64,000 nucleotides of DNA from Candidatus Methanomethylophilaceae archaeon (GCA_017524805.1 JAFXUX010000038.1:47188-111187), one strand, 5' to 3'; shown: positions 19,501 through 28,100, counted from the stretch's first letter. Notes: generated from the letters alone by a model not told the origin. Made by a program: numbers and translations.

Positions 19501-19728
19501 TCGGCCACCGGGAGGCGCTACATCAATCACGACGATATGGGAAGCAGCGTCCTGCTCTTCGCCAGGGAAAGGAAGACCAACTCGTACGGCGGCAGCATGG
19601 CCTATGTTTTCCTCGGCAAAGTCCATTACATCTCGCATTCCGGCAGCAGGCCGATGACAATACGCTGGAGGATGGAGAGGTCGATTCCGATGAAGGTTCT
19701 GAAGTGGTCGCCAACGGCCATCAGATGA
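16582..19728 (+). CDS. SF2 DEAD/DEAH-box helicase with N-terminal PLD nuclease domain
   Basis: 1048 residues, a known large-helicase architecture. The N-terminal PLD domain has its HxK motif at H223/K225 (RLHAKAYVF) followed by GSSNLSRAAV. The helicase core has Walker A TGTGKT (~350), DETHH (~447), LTATPERMDG (~470) and QQLGRGLRL (motif VI, ~645). The C-terminal ~350 residues match the DUF3427-type tail, with VYYDKANGCDLLFVTLNKKEGEYS and YEDYPIGESEFNWQSQS. A DNA repair or defence role is likely. It starts within the hisA stop codon, so it is translationally coupled inside the his operon, an odd place for such a gene. Confidence 0.9.
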   Translation: MRLEDGIYEHVISESIDGALSELGMEDAEVRGISPEDSPEVLSQYIAGVVRRALESSAGRHPSNRAGRSDAISEEVSICNGIIRSLIEMTGDGSLSRCLISGDGKQLLAVRAGGRDLIGIRPPTPMSFSTLFTNKRGEPNLMEELNKEIMTSDEVDFLVSFIKWSGIRTIRDSLESFARSGGKLRILTTTYLGITDAAAIDWLSRLPNSSVRISYENDNTRLHAKAYVFRRRTKLDSAIIGSSNLSRAAVTDGAEWNMKVTSPDAPYVMASVGKAFEECWNSQDFAGYDPDRDGVRLREALSRSKISDSGSIDLPLFDIRPYPYQEEILAQLEAEREIHHSYRNLVVAATGTGKTVIAAFDYRRFIGKPENRGRVNRLLFVAHREEILRKSLQTFRMVLHDQNFGGICTGNIEPPSMDHVFMSVQTLRSRGYAESMRPDFYDFIIVDETHHAGADSYHGIFGMRPKVLLGLTATPERMDGKSILSSFGGRVAGEIRLPEAIDRGLLVPFHYFAVTDPTDISKVKFTRGRFDEEELTQIYLRNDGRIGVIVDALRRYTPDIGSVKGLGFCVSKVHAKYMADKFCGMGIPSVALTSDSPDDVRRDAMGRLSRGEINFIFSVDLYNEGVDIPEVNTELFLRPTGSMTVFIQQLGRGLRLCPSQGKTELTVLDFVGQFDAKYDLYLRQIAYLTSCSAMSVGSQIKNGFIGLPTGCYIGLEEIAKNHILDSISNTNAGKRRLETSVREFIDEFGRDPTLSEFLGYANTEPSAIYKGGRTLHGMAVSARGGTPDPEDEKVFSKAFLRALSIDSVSWIEAMLSVMDGIGGRSESMDRYVSMLYFTFHPSSGAGGSGDAWEFADWLRGKPDYVSEFREILHMDRDAVKFMEESVDIGHTNPLRLHCSYSNDQIRAALGIIKAGDIGTLREGVYYDKANGCDLLFVTLNKKEGEYSPTTMYEDYPIGESEFNWQSQSTTSEDSATGRRYINHDDMGSSVLLFARERKTNSYGGSMAYVFLGKVHYISHSGSRPMTIRWRMERSIPMKVLKWSPTAIR

Positions 19729-19778
19729 TCCCATCCACCGACAAGTTTTATCAGTCTCCGACGTATCGATGCCCAACT

Positions 19779-20195
19779 ATGAAGCTTCCATGCGAAATCG
19801 TCGTCACCCGCATCCTCCCGACGGTCAGAGGTGCCCTTGCCAAGGAGCTCGTCAGAAACCATGGGATGACCCAGGTGCAAGTGGCCTCCATGTTCGGCGT
19901 CACCAGCGCGGCCATATCGCAGTATCTGAAGGGCTTCAGCGAAGGCAATGACATAATCGACAGGAGCGAATACAGGGACGATTTCTATGCTTTCATAGCG
20001 AAGGAAGCCGACAGGGTAGCCGATGGGAAGGATGTGACCGAAGCGCTGTGCTCGATATGCCATTTCATCAAAGACAGCGGGCTTCTGAAGGCGCTCTACA
20101 TTCTAGAAGGTTATACCGGCGACCTCAGCATGTGCATGGAGTGCTCCAACCTGGCCATCGTCCATCCTTTGGATCCCTTTCCGAGCGCCCGGTGA
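19779..20195 (+). CDS. Helix-turn-helix transcriptional regulator (COG2522-like)
   Basis: 138 residues. MKLPCEIVVTRILPTVRGALA is followed by a helix-turn-helix (MTQVQVASMFGVTSAAISQYL, residues ~29-50) and a Cys-containing tail (CSIC and CMEC) that could bind metal. This fits the archaeal predicted-regulator family with an HTH and C-terminal cysteines. ATG 19779 is chosen because the HTH family starts here. It lies between the helicase and hisB, so it may regulate the his operon or the helicase; that is inferred from position. Confidence 0.75.
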   Translation: MKLPCEIVVTRILPTVRGALAKELVRNHGMTQVQVASMFGVTSAAISQYLKGFSEGNDIIDRSEYRDDFYAFIAKEADRVADGKDVTEALCSICHFIKDSGLLKALYILEGYTGDLSMCMECSNLAIVHPLDPFPSAR

Positions 20196-20235
20196 ATATG
20201 CTTTATACGTCCGATTCCTACTCGTGTTCGTTACC

Positions 20236-20790
20236 ATGGCCGGAAGGACAGCGAAAGTGGAGCGCATGACGAGGGAGACGCAGATCTCCGTCGAGCTTGA
20301 CATAGATGGGAGCGGGAAATTCGAGGTCGACAGCAGCATCATGTTTCTGAAGCATATGGTGGAGACTCTTGCCAGATACGCATCTTTCGATCTGAAGGTC
20401 AGCGCCTACGGCGACAATGACCACCACATCATCGAGGATACGGCCATAACCATAGGGAAGGCGCTTCGGGACGCCATGGACGGAAGGCCGATCGAGAGGA
20501 TGGCCACGGCGATCGTCCCGATGGATGACGCTCTCGTTATGTCTTCGCTGGATCTCGTGGACAGGCCTTATGCGGACATCGATTGCCCCTCGCCGGAATA
20601 CCACCATTTCATGAGGAGCTTCGCTATGACTGCGGGGATAACCCTGCACATAATGGTGTTCCGCGGATTCGACGAGCACCACATCGTAGAGGCCGGATTC
20701 AAGGCCACCGGGAAGGCTCTGAAAGAGGCTCTGAAGGTCAGGGACACCGAGCTCAGCACAAAAGACAGCGTCAGATTCGGAGGCGAATGA
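20236..20790 (+). CDS. hisB: Imidazoleglycerol-phosphate dehydratase
   Basis: 184 residues, monofunctional dehydratase without the bacterial phosphatase half. The two metal-binding motifs are DNDHHIIED (~60-68) and DEHHIVEAG (~152-160). It dehydrates IGP to imidazole-acetol phosphate. ATG 20236 is preferred over the in-frame GTG four codons upstream. It ends two bases before hisF. The lack of a fused phosphatase means the operon needs a separate histidinol phosphatase. Confidence 0.95.
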   Translation: MAGRTAKVERMTRETQISVELDIDGSGKFEVDSSIMFLKHMVETLARYASFDLKVSAYGDNDHHIIEDTAITIGKALRDAMDGRPIERMATAIVPMDDALVMSSLDLVDRPYADIDCPSPEYHHFMRSFAMTAGITLHIMVFRGFDEHHIVEAGFKATGKALKEALKVRDTELSTKDSVRFGGE

Positions 20791-20791
20791 T

Positions 20792-21544
20792 ATGCTCGCG
20801 AAAAGGATCATCCCCTGCCTCGACATGAAGAATGGCAGGGTAGTGAAAGGAATCAATTTCAAAGGTCTGAGGGACGTCGGCGATCCGCCGAAGATGGCCG
20901 TGGAATACGAGGCCCAAGGCGCGGACGAGATAACATTCCTGGACATCTCCGCTTCTCTGGAATCCAGGCAGACGATGCTTGACATAGTCTCGGAGACCGC
21001 CAAGAACCTCACCATACCGCTGGCCGTCGGGGGCGGGATAAAGAACGCGTCTGATATGAGGGACGCTCTGAACTCCGGGGCCGACAAAGTCTCCGTGAAC
21101 TCCGCTGCCGTCAAGAACCCGGATATCATCGCGGAATGCGCCAGCGATTTCGGGAAGCAGTGCGTGATAGTCGCAATCGACGGCAAAAAGGTAGGCGACC
21201 ATTGGGAGGTGTTCACCCACGGAGGGACCCGCTCCGCAGGCATCGACGCCGTGGAATGGGCGCAGAAAGCCCAGGATCTCGGCGCGGGGGAGATCCTTCT
21301 CACGTCCATGGACGCCGACGGCGTGAAGACCGGATATGACATACCCCTTACAGCGGCGGTCGCCGATGCGGTTGACATACCAGTCATCGCTTCGGGCGGA
21401 TGCGGCTCCAAAGAGCACATAGCGGAGGTCTTCGAGCGCACCGGGGTATCCGCGGCGCTGGCCGCCTCAATCTTCCATTACAACGAATGCACCGTCTCGG
21501 AGGTCAAGGAATACCTGAGGGACAGGGGGATCGCAGTAAGATGA
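20792..21544 (+). CDS. hisF: Imidazole glycerol phosphate synthase, cyclase subunit
   Basis: 250 residues, a beta/alpha barrel partner of HisH. The catalytic aspartates are D11 (RIIPCLDM) and the one in VAIDGKKV (~128). Phosphate-binding AVGGGIKN and ASGGCGS loops are present. It ends with an ATGA overlap into hisIE. Confidence 0.96.
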   Translation: MLAKRIIPCLDMKNGRVVKGINFKGLRDVGDPPKMAVEYEAQGADEITFLDISASLESRQTMLDIVSETAKNLTIPLAVGGGIKNASDMRDALNSGADKVSVNSAAVKNPDIIAECASDFGKQCVIVAIDGKKVGDHWEVFTHGGTRSAGIDAVEWAQKAQDLGAGEILLTSMDADGVKTGYDIPLTAAVADAVDIPVIASGGCGSKEHIAEVFERTGVSAALAASIFHYNECTVSEVKEYLRDRGIAVR

Positions 21545-22143
21545 CCGAACTCAAATACGACGACAAAGGGCTCATAACCGTGGTCGTACAGGACTGGATA
21601 ACCAACGAGGTCCTCATGGTCGCGTGGGCCAACGAAGAGGCCGTAGAGCTGATGAAAAGCACCGGATACACCCACTTCTGGTCCAGAAGCAGGCAGAAGA
21701 TGTGGAAGAAGGGCGAGGAATCCGGCCATGTGCAGAAGATAAAGTCCATACAGACGGACTGCGACGCCGACACTTTGCTGGTCAGGGTGGAGCAGACCGG
21801 GGTCGCATGCCACACCGGCACGCCGTCCTGCTTCAACGACGTCATCTACGGCGACAAAGATTCGACGATGGCCATACTGCCGGACCTGATGCGCGTGATA
21901 AAGGACAGGCACGAGAACCCCTCGGACGAGAGCTACACATGCAAGCTGTTCGACGACGAGACCCGCATGTGCAAGAAGATCATAGAGGAAGCCGGGGAGT
22001 TCGCGCTGGCCATCAAGGATAAGGACGAGGACGAGATGGCGTGGGAGCTGGCGGACCTCATCTACCACACCATGGTCGCCATCGAGAAGACCGGCCTTCC
22101 GATGGACATGGTCTATGCGAAGCTGTCGGAGAGGGCCCAATGA
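21541..22143 (+). CDS. hisIE: Bifunctional phosphoribosyl-AMP cyclohydrolase / phosphoribosyl-ATP pyrophosphohydrolase
   Basis: 200 residues. The N-terminal HisI domain (1-~110) has [30 protein letters not shown] and CHTGTPSCF, the zinc and magnesium ligands. The C-terminal HisE domain has [17 protein letters not shown] and ELADLIYH. It performs steps two and three of the pathway. Overlaps hisF upstream and the PHP gene downstream by ATGA. Confidence 0.95.
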   Translation: MTELKYDDKGLITVVVQDWITNEVLMVAWANEEAVELMKSTGYTHFWSRSRQKMWKKGEESGHVQKIKSIQTDCDADTLLVRVEQTGVACHTGTPSCFNDVIYGDKDSTMAILPDLMRVIKDRHENPSDESYTCKLFDDETRMCKKIIEEAGEFALAIKDKDEDEMAWELADLIYHTMVAIEKTGLPMDMVYAKLSERAQ

Positions 22144-22790
22144 GAGCCGACCTCCACACGCACAGCATCTTCAGCGACGGGGAGCTGATCCCGGCGGAGC
22201 TCGTCAGGACGGCAATGATTCTGGGGCATGACGCCATCGCGATCACCGACCACGTCGACATGGCCAACGTCGAATGGGTGGTCACCAACGTGGTCAAGGC
22301 CGCCGAGCTCAGCGAGGATTACATCAGGACCATCCCGGGGGTTGAGATAACCCATGTTCCCCCATGCAGGATAGCCAAGGTCGCGGATATGGCCAGAAGA
22401 TTCGGGGCGCAATGGGTGGTTGTGCACGGGGAAACGACCGTCGAGCCGGTTTAGCCCGGCACCAACAGGTATTCCGTCGAGAATCCGGACATCGACGTTT
22501 TGGCGCATCCCGGATTCCTCACTTTGGAAGAGGCGGAGCTCGCCAAGAGCAACGGCGTCCTCATCGAAGTCAGCGGCAGGAGAGGCCACAGCCTTACCAA
22601 CGGCCATGTGGTCAAGGTTGCCAGGGAAGCCGGGGCCGACATCATAATCGATTCCGATGCCCACGCTCCCGAAGACCTCATGGACGAATCCAGGGCCAGG
22701 ATCGTTGCCCGCGGGGCGGGGATGTCCGATGCCGAAGTGGAGAGAGCGATCAACGCCACGCCTTTCGAGGCCATAAGGCGCATCCGCTGA
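22140..22790 (+). CDS. PHP-domain phosphoesterase with one in-frame amber codon; candidate histidinol phosphatase
   Basis: Read through a TAG at codon 105 (22452-22454), the frame gives 216 residues ending in TGA. All PHP metal motifs are present, on both sides of the amber: HTH (6-8), TDHVD (~38), GVEITH (~67), VVHGET (~95-100), LAHPGF (~122) and DSDAHAP (~174). The segment around the amber, HGETTVEPV-TAG-PGTN, is itself a conserved archaeal PHP signature, so nothing is missing. It overlaps hisIE by ATGA and is the last gene of the his operon, which otherwise lacks a histidinol phosphatase; that role fits well but is inferred. Reading TAG as a stop would give a truncated 104-residue protein lacking half the metal ligands. 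Confidence 0.88.
22452..22454 (+). other. In-frame amber codon 105 of the PHP gene (candidate pyrrolysine)
   Basis: TAG lies within the conserved segment VEPV-x-PGTN. The frame is open before (from 22140) and after (to 22790), and conserved metal ligands lie on both sides. Confidence 0.82.
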
Positions 22791-22797
22791 GAAACAA

Positions 22798-22820
22798 TCC
22801 GGCTGTCCGCCGGAATCCTT
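22798..22820 (+). terminator. Hairpin terminator of the his operon
   Basis: TCCGGC (22798-22803) pairs with GCCGGA (22809-22814) over a 5-base loop, followed by a short T-run, directly after the PHP stop codon. Confidence 0.55.
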
Positions 22821-22823
22821 TAA

Positions 22824-22832
22824 TTTATATAA
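22824..22832 (+). promoter_or_regulatory. TATA box for the MFS gene
   Basis: TTTATATAA is centred about 25 bases upstream of ATG 22853, the spacing that would place the transcription start at or near the start codon, suggesting a leaderless mRNA. Confidence 0.55.
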
Positions 22833-22852
22833 TCGCGGGCAATCGCAAATTG

Positions 22853-24298
22853 ATGATCGGGCATCCTGGGAAGCAGGCCGTAAGGCTCCTGTACGCCGTC
22901 ATTGCCTTGGCGGCATTCGTCGACGGATTGGACGGGACGATAGTCACCACCGCTCTCCCTGACATAGCCCAAGCGTTCGGGATAACGGCAGCGGATTCGT
23001 CCTGGGTCATAACCGTCTATTTCCTGGTGATGGCCGGGCTGATCCTGGTCTTCGGGAAGATATGCGACAAAGGCGCGCTCAAGAGGGTCATCGTCTTAGG
23101 GTTCGCGACTTTCACCGTAGGATCCTTATTGTGCGCCTTTTCGTGGTCATTCCCGGCGCTCATCGCGTTCCGGGCGGTCCAAGGTATCGGGGCGGGCATG
23201 CTGTCCGCTTCCGGGATAATGATCGCTGTGAAGTATCTGCCCCACAGGCTGATGGCCATGGGGCTTTCGATCTCCGTCCTCGGATATTCGATCGGAGGGG
23301 CTCTGGGACCGGTTCTCGGGGGCGTCCTCACGGAATACTTCGCATGGGAATGGATATTCCTGATAAATGTGCCCATAGGCATAGTGGGCGTGGCTCTGGC
23401 GCAGAAGGCCGTCCCGAAAGACTTCGGATTCAAGTCTCCCGGATTCGATTACGCCGGGTCCGCGCTGCTGTTCATCGCGATGATCTCCGGATTGTATGTG
23501 ATCGAATCGATTCCGTCGCACGGGTTCGGCACGGTGTCCGCCGTTCTCATCGCGGTCTTCGCCGTCTCCGCAATCTTATTCATAGTTCTGGAAAGAAAGG
23601 TCTCAGAGCCCGTCCTGAGGCTTCCGGTATTCAGAAGGCCGGCCACCATAGCTTCCATCGCGGTCTTCCTGCTGATAAATCTGTGCTGGATGGGTGCGTT
23701 CTATCTTCTGCCGTTCTATATGCAGATCGTCCTGGGATATGACACGATGACGACAGGGGCAGTTCTGGCTATCCAGTCCTTGGTCACGCTGGTGATGTGC
23801 GTTCCGGTGGGGAAGATGATCCCCAAGAAAGGCAACAGGCATTATGTGATTCTGGCGTGCGCTTCGCTGGTAATAATGTCCGCGTCTTTGGTCTTCGCCA
23901 GAGATGGCTCCCCGATTCCGATGATCATTTCGGTTATATTCCTGGGGGTCATCTGGGGGTTCGGAGGCGGATCCTTCGGGAGCAGAGTCGTCGACAGCGT
24001 GCCTCCGGAGAACAAAGGTGACGCATCGCCGGTTGTATCCCTGGTAATCTATCTGGGATCGGCCATTGGTTCGGCGCTGTATTCGGGGATGTTTGCCTTG
24101 GGCTCAAACTCATCCGGAACCCCGATCTCGGAGCTGTCATCGGACGTCTTCATGTCCGGGTTCACATTCGCCATGATTATCGGGACTGTAATCTCAGTCT
24201 GCGCTCTGTTCCTGTCCTGGGCGTTCAACGAGGAGAAGGATGTCCACGAGGATAGGCTGCGATTTCCATCGCCAAATAGAAATATCGATGCCAGATAA
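22853..24298 (+). CDS. MFS transporter, DHA2 (14-segment drug:H+ antiporter) family
   Basis: 481 residues with about 14 hydrophobic segments. The first helix carries FVDGLDGTIVTTALPDIA, the typical motif of the EmrB/QacA (DHA2) group, and the second SSWVITVYFLVMAGLILVFGK. The loop FGKICDKGALKRV is the motif-A region. It probably exports drugs or toxic compounds with proton antiport; the substrate is not readable. The start ATG 22853 is chosen because it follows the TATA box at leaderless spacing and begins just before the first helix. Confidence 0.88.
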   Translation: MIGHPGKQAVRLLYAVIALAAFVDGLDGTIVTTALPDIAQAFGITAADSSWVITVYFLVMAGLILVFGKICDKGALKRVIVLGFATFTVGSLLCAFSWSFPALIAFRAVQGIGAGMLSASGIMIAVKYLPHRLMAMGLSISVLGYSIGGALGPVLGGVLTEYFAWEWIFLINVPIGIVGVALAQKAVPKDFGFKSPGFDYAGSALLFIAMISGLYVIESIPSHGFGTVSAVLIAVFAVSAILFIVLERKVSEPVLRLPVFRRPATIASIAVFLLINLCWMGAFYLLPFYMQIVLGYDTMTTGAVLAIQSLVTLVMCVPVGKMIPKKGNRHYVILACASLVIMSASLVFARDGSPIPMIISVIFLGVIWGFGGGSFGSRVVDSVPPENKGDASPVVSLVIYLGSAIGSALYSGMFALGSNSSGTPISELSSDVFMSGFTFAMIIGTVISVCALFLSWAFNEEKDVHEDRLRFPSPNRNIDAR

Positions 24299-24307
24299 GC
24301 ATCAGAT

Positions 24308-25090
24308 ATGCCAGAGATAGCGATTATCGGAGGCACCGGAATCTACAACCCGGATGCTTTCGAGCTTATCAAAGAGGTCCGCCCGGACACCCCATACGGA
24401 AAGCCGTCGTCCAAAATACTGGTCGGAAAGATTGCCGGAGTCGAGATTGCATTCCTGTTCCGCCATGGAACCGGAGAAGAAAGGTACCCTCCGTCTTCGG
24501 TCCCATACAGGGCCAATATGTGGGCCCTCAAAGAGCTCGGATGCAGATACGTCATATCCGCATGCGCCGTGGGCTCTCTTCAGGAGGAATTCGTTCCCGG
24601 AGATTTGGTGATCGCGGATCAGTTCATCGATTTCACCAAGAAAAGGGATTACACTTATTTCGACGACAAAGTCATCCACATTTCCATCCCGGATCCGTTC
24701 TGCCCGTATCTCAACGGGATCTTCGCCGTCGCGGCGGAGGAGATGGGAATCAGATACCACAAAGGCGGCAGATACATGTGCATAGAAGGCCCCAGATTCT
24801 CCACCAGGGCCGAGAGCTTCATGTTCAGGAACTTTGCCGACATCATCGGCATGACTGTGGTCCCAGAGTGCCAGCTTGCCAGGGAGCTAGGCATGTGCTA
24901 CTGCAGCCTTGCCACCGTCACAGATTACGACGTCTGGAAGGACGAGCCTGTGGACATAGACATGGTCCTCAGAACGATGTCCGAATGCCTCAGCAAAGTC
25001 CTCAGGCTCCTCGAGCTCGGGCTTCCAAGGATACAGTCCTGCGGATGCTCCGAATGCATCGAGGCCGCCAAAGGCGCAGGTGCGCTCTGA
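24308..25090 (+). CDS. mtnP: S-methyl-5'-thioadenosine phosphorylase family
   Basis: 260 residues. It begins IAIIGGTGIYNPD, then FRHGTGEERYPPSSVPYRANMWAL (phosphate site), IEGPRFSTRAES (~156-167) and IIGMTVVPECQLARE (~178-192). It ends with VTDYDVW, where the aspartate contacts the purine base. It cleaves methylthioadenosine (or the deaminated methylthioinosine) with phosphate in methionine salvage. It lies nine bases after the MFS stop, so co-transcription is possible. Followed by a terminator. Confidence 0.92.
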   Translation: MPEIAIIGGTGIYNPDAFELIKEVRPDTPYGKPSSKILVGKIAGVEIAFLFRHGTGEERYPPSSVPYRANMWALKELGCRYVISACAVGSLQEEFVPGDLVIADQFIDFTKKRDYTYFDDKVIHISIPDPFCPYLNGIFAVAAEEMGIRYHKGGRYMCIEGPRFSTRAESFMFRNFADIIGMTVVPECQLARELGMCYCSLATVTDYDVWKDEPVDIDMVLRTMSECLSKVLRLLELGLPRIQSCGCSECIEAAKGAGAL

Positions 25091-25097
25091 AACTTTT

Positions 25098-25119
25098 CTG
25101 GGGGAGCCTAAGCCCCCAG
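25098..25119 (+). terminator. Hairpin terminator after mtnP
   Basis: CTGGGGG (25098-25104) pairs with CCCCCAG (25113-25119) over an 8-base loop, 8 bases after the stop codon. Confidence 0.65.
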
Positions 25120-25229
25120 ATCAATTCTCTTTGTGTTCGCCGGTCTACGCGCGGCATTCTTTTGCAAGCGTCCCGCGAACCCTTTTATTATGGTAATTTA
25201 GAAGTATTCGCTAATCGGTCGCTTGTTCT

Positions 25230-26645
25230 ATGGAGGAAGAGAAGACTCAAGGCCAGATTCTGGCCGAAAAACTTCTGAGAAAGCCCAAGAGCATCCCGGA
25301 GTCGAATCCCGAGATTCTCGACGAGGCTTCGAAGTTCTGCGAAGGATACAAGGAATTCCTTTCGAACAAAACCGAGCGCGAGGCCGTCGCATACGCGATT
25401 CCGATACTCAAGGGGCGCGGGTACACCGAATACGTTCGCGGAAAGGCCTACAAGCCCGGCGACAAGTTCTACATGGTCAACCGCGGGAAGAACATCCTGA
25501 TGTGCACCAAAGGCAAGAGGCCTGTAATCGATGGGATCCGCGTTTCCGTGGCCCATCTGGACAGCCCCAGGCTGGATTTCAAGCCCCATCCGCTGTTCGA
25601 GGACGCCGATATGGCGTATTTCAAGACACATTACTACGGCGGCATCAAGAAATACCAGTGGACCACGGTCCCGCTTTCCATACGCGGCAAAGTGATGAAG
25701 GCCGACGGAACCTCGGTCGATGTGAGGATCGGGGAGGAAGAGGACGAGCCCTCCTTCTGCATAACCGATCTGCTGGTGCATCTCGCCCAGAACCAGATGT
25801 CCAAGACCGCCTCCAAGGTCGTCGAAGGAGAGCAGCTCAACGTTCTCATCGGATCCTGGCCGTATCAGGACGAGAAAGTCCAGAAGAAAGTCAAGCTCGC
25901 AATAATGTCCATCCTCAACGAGAAATACGGCATAACCGAAGCCGATTTCGAATCCGCCGAGCTTTGCGCCGTGCCCGCATTCAAAGCCAGGGATCTCGGC
26001 TTCGACAGGTCCATGGTCGCCGGATACGGTCAGGACGACAGTTCCTGCGCTTACGCCGAGTTCATGGCCGAGATCGACACCAAAGAGCCGGAATTCACCA
26101 CGCTCACGATCTTCGCCGACAAGGAGGAGACCGGATCCGACGGAGTGACCGGGATGAGGTCTTATTTCTTCAGGGACTTCGTCGAGGATCTGGCTCAGGC
26201 AGAGGGGGTCGAGGTCAGGCATGTCCTCCGCAATTCGATATGCCTCTCGGCCGATGTGGGATCGGCTTACGACCCGGCGTTCGGCGACGTTTACGAGACG
26301 ACCAACTGCGCCTATCTCAACTATGGGCCTATACTGTCCAAATACGACGGTTCCAGAGGCAAATACAGCACGAACGACGCTTCCGCCGAGATGGTCGGAT
26401 ACATGCTGGACATCTTCAGGGAGAACGGCATAGTCTGGCAGATGGGCGAGCTAGGGAAGATCGACATAGGCGGCGGAGGAACCATAGCCTCCGAGATTTC
26501 GGTTCACAACATCGATACCATCGACATAGGCGTGCCGGTTCTTTCCATGCACGCTCCCGTCGAGGTTACTGCGAAAGTCGATGTATACATGCTTTACAAA
26601 GCGATCTATGCCGTGTACAACAGCTCAAAGCAGAAGAAAATCTGA
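25230..26645 (+). CDS. M18-family zinc aminopeptidase
   Basis: 471 residues, usual for M18. Metal ligands are visible as SVAHLDSPRLD (~106-116), YGQDDSSC (~268-275), ADKEETGSDG (~296-305) and SMHAPVEV (~440-447). It removes N-terminal residues, preferentially acidic or hydrophobic, from cytosolic peptides. The ATG at 25230 follows an AT-rich promoter region. A longer open frame in another phase (25223-26692) is a shadow. Confidence 0.92.
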   Translation: MEEEKTQGQILAEKLLRKPKSIPESNPEILDEASKFCEGYKEFLSNKTEREAVAYAIPILKGRGYTEYVRGKAYKPGDKFYMVNRGKNILMCTKGKRPVIDGIRVSVAHLDSPRLDFKPHPLFEDADMAYFKTHYYGGIKKYQWTTVPLSIRGKVMKADGTSVDVRIGEEEDEPSFCITDLLVHLAQNQMSKTASKVVEGEQLNVLIGSWPYQDEKVQKKVKLAIMSILNEKYGITEADFESAELCAVPAFKARDLGFDRSMVAGYGQDDSSCAYAEFMAEIDTKEPEFTTLTIFADKEETGSDGVTGMRSYFFRDFVEDLAQAEGVEVRHVLRNSICLSADVGSAYDPAFGDVYETTNCAYLNYGPILSKYDGSRGKYSTNDASAEMVGYMLDIFRENGIVWQMGELGKIDIGGGGTIASEISVHNIDTIDIGVPVLSMHAPVEVTAKVDVYMLYKAIYAVYNSSKQKKI

Positions 26646-26673
26646 TCAAACAGCCGTCTTCGGGCGGCGCCCT

Positions 26674-27372
26674 TCATCTTCTTCCGACATAAATCACGCG
26701 ATCTGAATCATTGCGGTAAGGGGAGAACCTGTCGGAATACATCCTGAATTCTCTGAGCCCAGCGTCCTCCATCATCCCTCTCATCTCATCGGCGGAGTAG
26801 AATCTTATCTCATATACGCAAGTATCCGAGGGGTCGGCGGTGTTGCTGTGGACTGCGCATCTCCTTTCCCGGTCCCAGCCCATGCCTTGCACCATATCCT
26901 CGGCGCGTATCTCCCCTGAGCCAAGCATGTTCTCCGTTTCGATTATCAGGATGCCGCCGTCCTCCAGCAGCCCAGCGAATTTCCTGACGAGTTCGCGGTT
27001 CTCTACGTCGGAGAAATAGCCGAAGCTCGTGTACCAGTTCAGGACGCATCCGAACCTGTTCTCGGAGGAGAATTCTCTCATGTCTCCGCGCACGAATTCG
27101 CATTTTCTGCATCTGCTTCTGGCGGCGGCGATGAAGAAAGGATTGGCGTCGGTGCCGGTGACTTCGAACCCGGCTTTCGCGAGGCCAGCCGATATGCTCC
27201 CGACCCCGCATGGGATGTCGAGAACAGAATCGCATTTCCCTCTGAGAAACGCGATCAGGCTTTCTATATCGGCCTTGATGTGCTTTTTGTCGGGGAACCA
27301 TTCCCATCCGTTTGCGCACTTGTAGTTCTCTCCGATGGGAACCCTGTCATGCGAGGAATCGATGGGAGACAT
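26674..27372 (-). CDS. Class I SAM-dependent methyltransferase
   Basis: 232 residues. Motif I is LDIPCGVGSISAGLAKAGF (~56-74), followed by VTGTDANP, the end of strand 2 that binds the SAM ribose. The motif IV region is NWYTSFGYFSD (~113-123). The substrate is not evident; the fold is like small-molecule methyltransferases. It lies just upstream of tRNA-Gly on the same strand's downstream side and has no clear operon partner. Confidence 0.85.
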   Translation of the reverse strand: MSPIDSSHDRVPIGENYKCANGWEWFPDKKHIKADIESLIAFLRGKCDSVLDIPCGVGSISAGLAKAGFEVTGTDANPFFIAAARSRCRKCEFVRGDMREFSSENRFGCVLNWYTSFGYFSDVENRELVRKFAGLLEDGGILIIETENMLGSGEIRAEDMVQGMGWDRERRCAVHSNTADPSDTCVYEIRFYSADEMRGMMEDAGLREFRMYSDRFSPYRNDSDRVIYVGRR

Positions 27373-27392
27373 GGAATCAAAAGAGAGATGAG

Positions 27393-27465
27393 TGCAACCG
27401 CCGGGATTCGAACCCGGGCAATGAGCTTGGAAGGCTCAGATCCTAACCAGCTAGATCACAGTTGC
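27393..27465 (-). tRNA. tRNA-Gly (anticodon TCC)
   Basis: 73 bases on the minus strand. The acceptor stem GCAACTG pairs with CGGTTGC with one G-T pair. The anticodon stem TGAGC/GCTCA encloses the loop CTTCCAA with anticodon TCC. The T arm CCGGG-TTCGAAT-CCCGG is perfect. CCA is not encoded. Confidence 0.95.
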
Positions 27466-27494
27466 CTCTAAGTCCCCGACTGCTGATGCTATAT

Positions 27495-28100
27495 TTAAGT
27501 ATATTGCATGGGACGCCGGCTCTGGCATTCTTTTCTGCATGCGGAGATGATTTCTTCCGGGTCTTCCGCAGCCATCAGGCCAGACATGAGGCATGCTCCG
27601 GAAGCTCCGCTTTCGCTCACCGCGCGGATGTTGCCGGCTCCTATGCCTCCGATCGCCCATATTGGAATCCCCAGCTCCGAAGCCAGGCGCTTCACGGTCC
27701 CGAGTCCCATGGCAGCTTTTCCCGGTTTGCAGGACGTCTCGAATACGTTCCCAAAGACGACGGCATCGGCGCCATTTTCTGAGGCCTGTATGCCTTCTTC
27801 GAAGGAATGCACGGATACTATAGTCCTGAACCGGCTCTTCTTTTCCATCGAATGGAACGGCATCCATACGGTTTCAATGCCAAGGTTCTCTGCGATTCTC
27901 GGGTCGCCGTCCAAGCAGAATTCAATGCCGCATCCGTCGCAGATTTCCATGAGCGATGCCGCGAGCGCGAGGGATTCGCCGTATGGGAGGTCTTTCTCGC
28001 GCATCACTAACATGTCGGCTCCTGCGGAGCATATCAGGCGCACCTGGTCCAGAAGGGGCCTGGCGCAGTTTTTCCGGTCTGTCACAGCGATTATGTCCAT
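27495..28100 (-). CDS. thiE: Thiamine-phosphate synthase / TenI-like
   Basis: 201 residues, a TIM barrel beginning MDIIAVTDRKNCARPLL, with LVMREKDLPYGE (~32-43), VSVHSFEEG (~94-102), AVVFGNVFETSCKPGKAAMG (~109-128) and IWAIGGIGAGN (~146-156). The canonical lysine of QLRxK appears here as MREK. ThiE couples the thiazole and pyrimidine moieties; a TenI-type thiazole isomerase cannot be excluded. It overlaps thiH by 10 bases, last gene of the thi operon. Confidence 0.82.
   Translation of the reverse strand: MDIIAVTDRKNCARPLLDQVRLICSAGADMLVMREKDLPYGESLALAASLMEICDGCGIEFCLDGDPRIAENLGIETVWMPFHSMEKKSRFRTIVSVHSFEEGIQASENGADAVVFGNVFETSCKPGKAAMGLGTVKRLASELGIPIWAIGGIGAGNIRAVSESGASGACLMSGLMAAEDPEEIISACRKECQSRRPMQYT

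Noticed and set aside
22452..22454. The PHP gene as a simple pseudogene or a two-gene split
   Set aside because: Both halves carry conserved PHP metal motifs and the junction itself is conserved; no frameshift or other stop is present.
22364..22853. Long open frame from 22364 fused to the MFS transporter
   Set aside because: It overlaps the PHP gene in another phase and encodes Gln/Arg-rich shadow sequence; the transporter starts at ATG 22853 after a TATA box.
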